This document shows, piece by piece, positions 20,583-28,007 of a stretch of DNA of 64,000 nt. The translations under genes were made by a program, and so were the position numbers. The notes under the pieces were generated by a model. The model saw only the letters and a program-made list of their open reading frames with translations. It was not told where the DNA came from and made no database searches. The DNA is from Microglena sp. YARC (taxonomy: Eukaryota; Chlorophyta; Chlorophyceae; Chlamydomonadales; Chlamydomonadaceae): NCBI GenBank assembly GCA_022414725.1, contig CM039464.1:53796268-53860267 (forward strand). Direction: 5' to 3'. Position 1 is the stretch's first letter. Each line of letters starts with the position of its first letter.

Positions 20583-21413
20583 TCAACGGTCACATGTCCC
20601 ACAATTTGTGTCTCCGACTGTAGTATCGTCATGCTCGTCTTCTTCTTGAACGGCTTTGTGTATTGCCGCTTTAACCGTGAGGTCAAATATTTGTCGCTTT
20701 GACGCAGTTCGACTTCTTGTGTTTTTGCGGCTTCTCGTGGGTACTGTGTTGCGTGCGAACTCGACTGCCTCTTCCCAGTCTCTGGGTCGTCGAATCATTT
20801 CATTTTGTTGGTGAGTAGAACGGACAGATGGAACAGCTGTGTCTGTGTGCGTGTTATCGGGCATGCAAATGATGCAGTGTTCTTCGTTGGCGTGGAAGAG
20901 TTTTTTGAATGCGGTTGCAAAGTTGGGATTCCCTTCTTGTGCTCGTGTGTTTGGTGGTAGGTTCTTGAACGTCAGCACGAATCTGCAAAATACGTTGGAG
21001 TTATTCGCGACAATGTTCTGTAGCGTGGTCACGAACTTGTGTCCGATGCGTGTTGAGTACTGAAGCAGGAGGCTATCGACAAACCTCACTCTGTATGCGC
21101 ACGATTTATTTGTTTTGGGAGATTCCTTGGTAGAATTCTCGGAGTGCATCATTCTGTGCACTGGTTGGGTGCTCGGGACAAGTAGTATTAGTCCTTTATT
21201 GTCTATGTTTGGCGACTGCGCGTTTACACAATCTGGATCCCATTCCACGATGTCTACTTCGGGTTGGGTGTTTTTCCAGTCCATGACCGCGTATTCTTGT
21301 ACTAGTAGGATTCCTCTGTCAGACATTGTTTTCGTGGCCGTCGCGCATGGGTGGCAAGCCTTGAGGACTGCGTTGATGAAGTCTGCGTTAGTGAGTGTAA
21401 AGGGGACTTCCAT
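20583..21413 (-). CDS. Hypothetical viral-type protein, 276 residues
   Basis: ATG start, no interruption, stop 14 bases from the transposon end at 20569. The N-terminal 200 residues look globular (FTLTNADFINAVLKACHPC; GILLVQEYAVMDW; GHKFVTTLQNIVANNSNVFCRFVLTF). The tail is basic then acidic (RSRKNTRSRTASKRQ; EEDEHDD). I considered a sliding clamp because of the N-terminal pattern but could not find clamp signatures. It is divergent from RPB9 on the other side. Function unknown. Confidence 0.55.
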   Translation of the reverse strand: MEVPFTLTNADFINAVLKACHPCATATKTMSDRGILLVQEYAVMDWKNTQPEVDIVEWDPDCVNAQSPNIDNKGLILLVPSTQPVHRMMHSENSTKESPKTNKSCAYRVRFVDSLLLQYSTRIGHKFVTTLQNIVANNSNVFCRFVLTFKNLPPNTRAQEGNPNFATAFKKLFHANEEHCIICMPDNTHTDTAVPSVRSTHQQNEMIRRPRDWEEAVEFARNTVPTRSRKNTRSRTASKRQIFDLTVKAAIHKAVQEEDEHDDTTVGDTNCGTCDR

Positions 21414-21470
21414 TTTAACAAAAGGATTACTATACCTTATGTACCGTATTTGAAGATTTGCGTCTGCACG

Positions 21471-21945
21471 ATGATGCGTTTTTGCGATGCCTGTGACAAC
21501 ATGATGTTCATTTGCTCGTCGTCGCAGTCTTCAATTGGTCAGAACGATGAGCAGCATTTGTACTTTGAATGTCGCAACTGCCAGAGCGTCGCTCCCGTCA
21601 AGGACGCCTGCATCTTCGAGAGCAACCACTCAGACGACCGGAATTCTTATGAGCAGTTCATGTTGAAGAACATCCGGTAAGACGTGACGCTGCCTCGGGC
21701 ACACAACATCCCTTGCCCCACGTGCAGTCGCAACAACGATGATAACGATGGGGGATCTTCCTCTGTTCTCTTCATCAAGTACGACGCCGACCTGAAGTTC
21801 TTGTACTTTTGCGAACGGTGCGACACGTTCTGGAAAGCAGGTGGAGGTCGCTCAGCTGCCGCGGATTCTCCTAAAGATGCTGCCCCAGATTCTCCTAAGG
21901 ATGCTGTCGCAGATTCTTCTAAGGATGCTGCCGCGGATTCTCCTA
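21471..21945 (+). pseudogene. RNA polymerase subunit RPB9-like, 5' segment
   Basis: It begins MMRFCDACDNMMF, the classic N-terminal zinc ribbon of RPB9. CRNC follows, then (after an in-frame TAA at 21678-21680) the second ribbon with DVTLPRAH, CPTC and CERC. An Ala/Asp/Ser/Pro repeat tail follows and is interrupted at 21944 by transposon copy B. RPB9 aids start-site choice and proofreading by RNA polymerase II-type enzymes; NCLDVs encode their own. The frame continues unchanged past the TAA, so the stop is a point change or a sequencing error. The C-terminal end lies beyond the transposon at 25206-25309. Confidence 0.8.
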
Positions 21946-21990
21946 CAATCGGCGGAACAGTAAAATGAAACATATATCAGATGGAAATAA

Positions 21991-22709
21991 ATGTACGACA
22001 TCGCCGTTAGAAAATTGGCGTTAAGAATGGTCGCTGACTTGGGTGTGTTAAAAACTTCTGTGTTTACGAACATCAGTCGTTCTACTCTGTGGAGGTGTAA
22101 ATCGAAAACGACGTGAATTTGTAAGCAAACTTTTTGAGACAAACAAAGATTTGTTGAAACCCGCACAACCGCAAGAGGTGTTGTTGCATTTTTCAAAAGT
22201 ACTCACAATTTACGATTATCAACTAAAACAGTGTATCGTTTCATAAAACTCATTGGTTTTACAAGAAAAAGAAGCAAACTCCGTGGACAGTGTAAAGGGG
22301 ACTTAGTTCCACTTGTCACTGAATTTTGTAGTAGATACAATCAATGCTGGGAAAATTTTAGTATCAGTTGACGAATGTGGGTTTAGTGAGCGTCTCAAGC
22401 CACATTATGGGTATTCCCCTGTAGGAAAACCTGTTATCGTTAAAACTACTGGTGGGTGGGTACACCATAGTTTGTTGATGGCAGTTTTTTCAGATGGTAG
22501 GAAGGAGATCGTTCTTAAGTAAGGATCTGTGAAGAAGACGGACTTTCGAATCCAGAATTCAATGCTATTGAGCTGTGCTTCGCTAAGGTGAACGTCGATT
22601 GAACTATATACCAAACGATACAAAGACGCACGTGTCTGATATGATTTCCTTAGCATTCAGCAACCTCACTGATAAAATTGTTTTGACCACGTATGTGATG
22701 TTTGTATAA
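21991..22709 (+). pseudogene. Family A transposase, degraded
   Basis: It matches the intact transposase of copy A along its length. It has lost about 60 bases near 22160, carries further indels near 22100 and 22330, a stop at 22520-22522 and a deletion near 22545 that removes the second catalytic Asp region. The DECGF motif has become DECGFSERL in one open stretch (22313-22522). It cannot encode an active enzyme. Confidence 0.85.
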
Positions 22710-22720
22710 AGAGTTCTGTG

Positions 22721-25084
22721 ATGTACAAATTATGTAAGATGGCAACGAAACCTCCAACAGTCGCGAAATTGAAGGAGCTACTAAAATTGGCCGAAGTAGC
22801 ATACTCCTCAAAGGACAAGAAGGACGATATTGTCCGTTTATGCGAAGACAATGGTCTCATAGCCAGACCCCCTCCAGAGTACAAGACCGTGGAAAAGATG
22901 TGCGTCGTGAAGTGCGCCATGAAGAAGGCAATGAGTCTTGACGATGAAGAATTCGGTAAGTTCAGGGGGCATGTGGATCAGCTCGTCAATGTGGTGAGCC
23001 GCATGTTACGGCGTTCCAGTCTGGTGCTGACTTTCCATGTCACGAGGCTCATGGAGGGCGACCTGCCGATTCCTAATATGTACGATATGAAGGATACCTA
23101 CCGGAAGGATTGGCTAAGGATCGGAGTTGACGGCGTCTTTCCAGATGAAGAGAGTAGAATATCATACGAAGCCGTGAAAGACGTAATTGGAAAGGTGCTT
23201 GGTAGCGATGACCCTGACTACATCAACTCCTACCCTATCTATTTCGACCAGGTTTTGAACTATGCCGGTCACACATTGAGCACTGTCGTGTCGAACAACG
23301 CATGGGTTCCTTTGGTACCTCATCTGACCCGCCTCACTAAGGATACTTTGAATGCACTGGGAGCTCCGAAGACCATCCGTGTGTACGACGTGATGAGGGT
23401 CATCCAACAAGAAATACAGGAGATGGAATCTTGGCCAGAGTCTGTTCAGGAGTACGTCCGTGAAGTTCGAGTCAGGCTGAAAGTTCCAGATGGAAGTCGA
23501 CTTTATGATGACTATGGCAAAGACATGGACTTCCCGACCATGGTCCGGTTCAATAATTGGATGCAGACACGGTTCGAGGCTATGGTTGCACGTCGTATCC
23601 GGTTGATGCCCATCTTCAATGCCCAACGGGCGCATGTCCGCCTTGACATGAAGACCCTCGTGAACCTGTTCAGGCACGTGTTCCCCAAAGACCCAAACAT
23701 CGTCGAGCTTTCAAAGTGGGAAAATGTAAAGGATCCCGACCGCTTCATGTTGCCTCTGAAGCCTGCATTTAAGAAGAAAAAATCATGTGGTCCTGGTGAA
23801 TGGGAGGCATACAAGTTGGCCCAACAGAAATACGATGCTGACGTTAAGGATATCAAGGCTACTGACGAGTACAGACATGCAAAGGGTAGGTATGACACGC
23901 TCGTGAACGCCCGAAAAACAGTCGCAGGTTCCTTCTTCAAGAAACCACCTGTCAAGACAGGGTGGGTGTTCGATTGTAGCATCTGTACTGACGGAGTCTC
24001 ATTGAGCATGCAGTACAGCAAGACAGTACAGGTTCGTGTATCCGATCTGAAGAAGACAAGTAAGAGGTCTCGTGACGAGGAAGGTATGAGCGTCTCAGAA
24101 CAGTATGACCATAAACTCAAAACGACATTGCCCGATATGGGTATTGTCCTTGTGGGTGTGGATCCTGGTAGGAGCAACATCGTTACAGTCACGTATCTGG
24201 AAGACGACAAAAGCAAGACATGGAAGCTTACACGCGGAGCTTTTTACCACAAGTCTGGTATCAAGAAACAGAAAAAACATCAAGAAAAACGTTTCTCAGA
24301 CATGATTCCTAGATGGGAGTCTCTGCGAGTAAATGGAGCAGCGTTGAGTACATCCAGGAAGGATGATATCTCGGCTTACTTGAAAAATTACGCTACGTTT
24401 TCCGACGAGTGGTGGAGGATGGCACTCCGTTGCAAAGAATCCCGAGACAACTTTCAGAGGTACATTGGCAAGCGCAAGGCTATGGACTCATTTTGGGCAG
24501 GGATCAAGCGCAAGATGAAGTTGGATCATCCTGACCTAAGGGTTCGCGTAGCATATGGTTCTGCAATCACGAAGCTGAAGGCTACCGGACCAGGAGAGGT
24601 AGCTGTGCCTACGGGATCTATGTTCGCTTCCTGCAAGCGCCTCTTCAAAGAGGAGGTTCATGTGACAGATGAGTTCAAGACGACTCTCATGTCTTGGGAA
24701 ACCGGTGCCAAGAAGGAATGTGTTTACAAGATTCCAAGTGTCCAAATAACCACGGAAGGTCAGATTCGTCTAGGTTACGAGTTGTTGGGTCACCCATTGA
24801 AGGAGACTCCAAAGGTCTCTTATCGCGACCAGTTGGCGGTGAGGGTGTACTGCACACGTCAAAAAATCCAAGAAAAACACAGGAGGGGTGGCTTAGCCCC
24901 CTCTCTTGTCGACAACAACTCAATCAAGCGGTACCCTGAGGTACGAGGACTGCGATTCTCTCCAGAAACCAGCACTTACTCGGACCGGGACCGCTCCTCT
25001 GCTCTCACAATCGCAAGGCTGCACTGCATGGAACTGTTGGGTCAAGGGAGACCGCTTCCATTTTGCAGGGATGCGTGTTGTTGA
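22721..25084 (+). CDS. Fanzor RNA-guided nuclease (TnpB-like), SAP-containing, full length
   Basis: 787 residues from ATG 22721 (a second ATG at 22739 is also possible). Residues 11-46 form a SAP-like helix pair (TVAKLKELLKLAEVAY; KKDDIVRLCEDNGL). A long helical region follows, then a split RuvC domain: D481 (GVDPGRSN), E651 (VTDEFKTT) and D757 (SDRDRSSALTIA), the expected D-E-D catalytic set. The zinc-ribbon cysteines between motifs II and III of many TnpB proteins are not evident. Fanzor proteins use an RNA made from the transposon 3' end to guide DNA cleavage; they were first described inside eukaryotic and giant-virus transposons. All catalytic residues are present, so it may be active. 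Confidence 0.85.
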   Translation: MYKLCKMATKPPTVAKLKELLKLAEVAYSSKDKKDDIVRLCEDNGLIARPPPEYKTVEKMCVVKCAMKKAMSLDDEEFGKFRGHVDQLVNVVSRMLRRSSLVLTFHVTRLMEGDLPIPNMYDMKDTYRKDWLRIGVDGVFPDEESRISYEAVKDVIGKVLGSDDPDYINSYPIYFDQVLNYAGHTLSTVVSNNAWVPLVPHLTRLTKDTLNALGAPKTIRVYDVMRVIQQEIQEMESWPESVQEYVREVRVRLKVPDGSRLYDDYGKDMDFPTMVRFNNWMQTRFEAMVARRIRLMPIFNAQRAHVRLDMKTLVNLFRHVFPKDPNIVELSKWENVKDPDRFMLPLKPAFKKKKSCGPGEWEAYKLAQQKYDADVKDIKATDEYRHAKGRYDTLVNARKTVAGSFFKKPPVKTGWVFDCSICTDGVSLSMQYSKTVQVRVSDLKKTSKRSRDEEGMSVSEQYDHKLKTTLPDMGIVLVGVDPGRSNIVTVTYLEDDKSKTWKLTRGAFYHKSGIKKQKKHQEKRFSDMIPRWESLRVNGAALSTSRKDDISAYLKNYATFSDEWWRMALRCKESRDNFQRYIGKRKAMDSFWAGIKRKMKLDHPDLRVRVAYGSAITKLKATGPGEVAVPTGSMFASCKRLFKEEVHVTDEFKTTLMSWETGAKKECVYKIPSVQITTEGQIRLGYELLGHPLKETPKVSYRDQLAVRVYCTRQKIQEKHRRGGLAPSLVDNNSIKRYPEVRGLRFSPETSTYSDRDRSSALTIARLHCMELLGQGRPLPFCRDACC

Positions 25085-25205
25085 TGGGCTACAAAAAACA
25101 TGATGGTGTTCCACTGCAATGTGGGTTGCTACACCATAAGATTACACCATAATGTGTACCGTACACTCCAGAAAGCCGTTTCATTTTAGTATTCCGTCGA
25201 GTGTA
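25085..25205 (+). ncRNA. Candidate Fanzor guide-RNA (fRNA) scaffold at transposon 3' end
   Basis: These 121 bases between the Fanzor stop and the terminal TA are repeated, with little change, at 20460-20569, and in part at 34975-35064 and (inverted) 17661-17755. The core is GGGTTGCTACACCATAA followed by GTACACTCCAGAAAG. In known Fanzor and TnpB systems the scaffold is transcribed from this position and the guide comes from the flanking DNA, here the RPB9-like tail. No promoter or structure was proved; assigned by position and conservation only. Confidence 0.35.
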
Positions 25206-25309
25206 ATGATGATGTCGTGGGAGAGAGGAAGTCTGTCAGTTTCAGGTCGGTGTCTCGCAATCCTCACAGTCCCGCACGGAAAAAAGTTGTAAAGAAAACA
25301 GTTGTATAA
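25206..25309 (+). pseudogene. RPB9-like gene, 3' segment beyond the transposon
   Basis: With the transposon and one TA removed, the RPB9-like frame runs straight into this segment and stays open for 34 more codons. It has a basic tail (SPARKKVVKKTVV) and ends at TAA 25307-25309. It lies 49 bases before the RPB6-like start, so the two polymerase genes were neighbours before the insertion. Confidence 0.75.
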
Positions 25310-25358
25310 AGGCAAAAAACTATTGACATAGAGAGAAATTACCTTTACTGCTTATTTG

Positions 25359-25619
25359 ATGTCTTCTTTCGTCACTCTGTCGTCTTCCCTGACTACTTAC
25401 GAGCGCGCCAAAGTAATCGGGATGCGCGCCAAACAAATTGCTAGGGGTGCTCCCGCATTGATCAACGTCCCCCGCATGATGGGTTCTCGTCGTTTTGACG
25501 CTTGCGAGGTTGCAAGCGCAGAGCTTGACGCTGGATTGCTGCCTCTTGTGGTCGCTAGGACTTTATCAGACGGCAAGACGGAGCTCGTGCGCATTTTTAA
25601 GTCGTCCTCGACTTCATGA
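25359..25619 (+). CDS. RNA polymerase subunit RPB6-like
   Basis: 86 residues from ATG 25359. It carries the RPB6/omega signature: LTTYERAKVIGMRAKQIARGAPALINVP, then an ASAELDAGLLPLVVARTL segment and DGKTELVRIFK. The acidic N-terminal extension of cellular RPB6 is absent, as in several viral versions. RPB6 holds the largest polymerase subunit in the assembled enzyme. The upstream 50 bases are AT-rich. The gene is uninterrupted. Confidence 0.85.
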   Translation: MSSFVTLSSSLTTYERAKVIGMRAKQIARGAPALINVPRMMGSRRFDACEVASAELDAGLLPLVVARTLSDGKTELVRIFKSSSTS

Positions 25620-25638
25620 TTTTTTGGCGGGCAATCAA

Positions 25639-26121
25639 TCAATTTCGTCTTGAGAAGATGACAACCAATGTAGCGAGGAGTGCGATCATCTCTATTGCAG
25701 CATATACGTGCACGCGTTTCTCCCACGAGCGTCGGACCATGTCTCCTGGAATCCTCGCGACGGGTGCCGGTATCTCATCGTCCACCTCGAGCGCTGCATC
25801 GAGGATGGCGACTGCTTCTCTGTGCCATCGTGATACGCACATGCCGTACGTGGCGCTGAAGACGATGATTGCCGCAACTAGGGAAGCTATGACGAGACGG
25901 GTTGCTCCTTGTGCCTTGGTCGCAAATAGGAATGCGGCTAGCGAAAACCCAATACCGGACAAGAGGAACATGTTACGTGCTCCGCTGTGATATGTGCTTT
26001 GAATCTGTGCACTGCTTGTCAATGCAGCTAGCATAGCCTTACCGACCATTGCTGGAGAATTTGCATTTGTTTGTGGTGGAACAACGCCGCCTGTATTCGT
26101 TAGGGGTGTTGCTTGCATCAT
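25639..26121 (-). CDS. Membrane protein with three predicted spans
   Basis: 160 residues from ATG 26121. Hydrophobic segments lie near residues 50-67 (NMFLLSGIGFSLAAFLF), 74-96 (LVIASLVAAIIVFSATYGMCV) and the C-terminus (YAAIEMIALLATLVVIF). The N-terminus is polar and Asn/Pro/Thr-rich. Convergent with RPB6, with only 19 bases between stops. It could be a virion membrane protein, by context only. Confidence 0.6.
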   Translation of the reverse strand: MMQATPLTNTGGVVPPQTNANSPAMVGKAMLAALTSSAQIQSTYHSGARNMFLLSGIGFSLAAFLFATKAQGATRLVIASLVAAIIVFSATYGMCVSRWHREAVAILDAALEVDDEIPAPVARIPGDMVRRSWEKRVHVYAAIEMIALLATLVVIFSRRN

Positions 26122-26283
26122 GGTACACACAATGTTTACATTTGGAGGACAAAAAAATATGTAAACCTGGTTTCAGATGCGATCGTCCCCCCCAGAGCGT
26201 CCCAATGTGGCTGACATTCGCAAGGAGAGTTTCAAAAAATAAAATGAAAACAACTGTATTGTGTCTACATCATCAAGAACCGC

Positions 26284-26763
26284 ATGCCGAGTAGTAAAAG
26301 AAATGCTGGATTTTCGATTCGCATGATTCACCCTACGATCGCCTTGGTCATGTGGTTCCTTTACTTTTTTGTCATGGCGTATGCCGTCTGGTTCCAATTT
26401 TGGGCTTGGAACATTGCGGAAAAGTGTGAGAAGATGGGTTGTCCGATGGGTCAGGATAAATTCCTTCTCATGTTTCTTCGCGTCGCGCCTGCTTTGATTA
26501 CGCTGTACGCGATATCCCAGCTTGCAGGTGTTGTAGGGTTTTGGTTGGACATATCGGTATTTGTCTTGTTGATGAGTTTCCTCGTTTCGACCAAGATTTT
26601 CTTACATAAGCATGCGAAGAGGGGGGATGCGTGCAGGGACTGTGTTAGTAATGGGTACACGAACGACGTCGCGGACATGTTGTTCTACATATTTTCATGT
26701 ATTCTAGTTATCTTCACGACTTTCTGTATCGTCTGGATACTCAAGGGGAAGGGGGGTATTTAA
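26284..26763 (+). CDS. Membrane protein with four predicted spans
   Basis: 159 residues, ATG start. Hydrophobic segments lie near 16-40 (IALVMWFLYFFVMAYAVWF), 60-80 (LLMFLRVAPALITLYAIS), 83-105 (GVVGFWLDISVFVLLMSFL) and 130-153 (MLFYIFSCILVIFTTFCIVWIL). A cysteine-bearing loop, CEKMGCPMG, follows span 1, and another (GDACRDCVSNG) precedes span 4. Family not recognised. It belongs to a cluster of three membrane-protein genes. Confidence 0.6.
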   Translation: MPSSKRNAGFSIRMIHPTIALVMWFLYFFVMAYAVWFQFWAWNIAEKCEKMGCPMGQDKFLLMFLRVAPALITLYAISQLAGVVGFWLDISVFVLLMSFLVSTKIFLHKHAKRGDACRDCVSNGYTNDVADMLFYIFSCILVIFTTFCIVWILKGKGGI

Positions 26764-26766
26764 GAA

Positions 26767-27027
26767 TTAGAAAGTGCTAATGAGGAACAAATGATATAAT
26801 GCCAACGCAATGAAGATGCTGATGCGTGTCCATTTGATGGTCGGTGTAAAAAAATTATATACAAACTCTCTGATAATGAATATTATCCATATCAGGGAGA
26901 CGACGAACCACGTTAATGCGCGTGCGCTCATGAACATGGATCCCGACACGCCAAATGAGTCGACATTAGGTGACATGAAGGTGCTCGAGCTTTGTTCCAT
27001 GTCCGGGAACTTATGAACTTCTGTCAT
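26767..27027 (-). CDS. Small membrane protein with two predicted spans
   Basis: 86 residues from ATG 27027. Two hydrophobic segments occupy the C-terminal half (LTWFVVSLIWIIFIIREFV; ISIFIALALYHLFLISTF). The N-terminal 30 residues are polar. It is convergent with the preceding gene, with three bases between them. Confidence 0.5.
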   Translation of the reverse strand: MTEVHKFPDMEQSSSTFMSPNVDSFGVSGSMFMSARALTWFVVSLIWIIFIIREFVYNFFTPTIKWTRISIFIALALYHLFLISTF

Positions 27028-27105
27028 TGAATCAATCGGTCTGATGTTGTTGCCGTGTTAAACTCGTCGAAGGTAAAAAAAACACAGTTGTTCTCAAATA
27101 ATTAC

Positions 27106-27688
27106 TTATTCGCGACCCTTGCAATCCTTGAGCAATGACACGATCCTGGGGATTGTGAGGAGGAGGCGCTTTTGGCGCTGGATCTTGCGCGCCGAGCACC
27201 ACGCTCGCAACCACTGGGACGCTATGTTCTGTGCAACGTCCCATTCCTGATTTGCGAGTCCATCAGATGACACCCAATCGATCATCTCGTCATCCACCTC
27301 AATAAAACAGGCTGCTTACAATCTTGCGTGTGAGGGTAACGTAATCTACGGAACACCAAGAAGTGTACGGGAAGACGGCTTCCAAACCAAGAAGCATGCC
27401 TTGGAAGAGGGGATCGCATATGCATTCGTCCGGCGAGACTGTCATCAGATTGTTGATAAACAGCTTGGCGTGGTTTCCGTCGGTGAAGTCTTTGGCAGTC
27501 ATTCCTCCGTGGCAGACAGACACCTGTTGTATTTCGTTGTCCCACGATTGAACGGCGAGCTTTGCAAGTACCTCCCAAACGCGCGCCATGGGCGGAATGA
27601 GTTCTCTTGCGCGATCGCACAATGGATCCAACGGAACGCCCCAAGTGACATTGGCAACATCGTTGTATAATTCAGTAAAGTTTGCCAT
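27106..27688 (-). pseudogene. Hypothetical viral-type protein with one frameshift
   Basis: Starts at ATG 27688 (MANFTELYNDVANVTWG) and reads 129 codons to a TGA at 27299. A second frame continues at once and remains open to 27106, with IEVDDEMIDWV and a basic, IQ-like AWCSARKIQRQKR segment. The switch falls in a TTTT run, so one base gained or lost explains it. The joined length would be about 193 residues. No family recognised. It could instead be two overlapping genes, the second with ATG at 27297. Confidence 0.45.
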
Positions 27689-27689
27689 T

Positions 27690-27735
27690 GTGTTTGTGGG
27701 TATTTGTGGGTATTTGTGGGTGTTTGTGGTTATCG
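27690..27735 (+). repeat. Short GTTTGTGGGTATTT direct repeats
   Basis: Four near-copies of a TTTGTGGGT(A/G) octamer to nonamer in tandem, just upstream of the repeated module at 27772. Confidence 0.6.
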
Positions 27736-27771
27736 GTTTCTTTTATGACAATTCAATTTTTTACATGACAG

Positions 27772-27920
27772 CCTATATTGATGCGCACGATGTTAGCCAT
27801 CAGTTTGACTTTTCAGGGTACTTTGAACATGTAAATTCAGTGTCTTTAGATGCCTTGATTTTTGTGTGTCAGTCACCTGAAGACAGTATCTGTATTGACA
27901 AGATCGGTTACAAATCTTGA
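27772..27920 (+). repeat. IDAHDV/FSGYF module, copy 1
   Basis: A 150-base segment encoding IDAHDVSHQFDFSGYFEHV and CQSPEDS recurs at 47636-47752 and 49505-49645, near the decayed ankyrin genes. Here it ends ...DKIGYKS and stop. The reading frame is kept in two of the three copies, so it may be the tail of a multigene family. Family unknown. Confidence 0.55.
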
Positions 27921-27949
27921 ATTGGTCAAATTTTCAGAATCCCCAAAAT

Positions 27950-27984
27950 AGAAGGTGTCCCACTTTATTTGAGAACTACTGTAT
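27950..27984 (-). mobile_element. Family E transposon end (solo)
   Basis: GGTGTCCCACTTTATTTGAG followed by AACTACTGTA is the inverted form of the terminal sequence TACAGTTGTTCTCAAATAAA seen at 43154. It ends in TA, as do other Tc1/mariner-type insertions. It lies 24 bases before the EEP gene start. Confidence 0.6.
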
Positions 27985-28007
27985 ATAGTGTCAGTCAGGT
28001 ATTATTC

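Larger units (their letters stand above)
21944..25205 (+). mobile_element. Family A mariner/IS630-like Fanzor transposon (copy B, complete ends)
   Basis: It is bounded by TA at 21944-21945 and 25204-25205. The left end reads CAATCGGCGGAACAGTAAAA; the right end, inverted, reads CACTCGACGGAATACTAAAA. So there are about 20-bp imperfect terminal inverted repeats. Inside are a ruined transposase and an intact Fanzor gene on the same strand. It is inserted in the C-terminal tail of the RPB9-like gene, whose frame is open on both sides of a single TA. Length is 3.26 kb. Confidence 0.9.

Noticed and set aside
20583..21413. PCNA-like sliding clamp
   Set aside because: The N-terminus has a loosely similar pattern, but no clamp motifs or expected domain duplication could be found.
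23162..24216. Minus-strand open frames opposite the Fanzor gene
   Set aside because: They mirror the coding strand and recur opposite the copy A pseudogene. No start or domain supports them.
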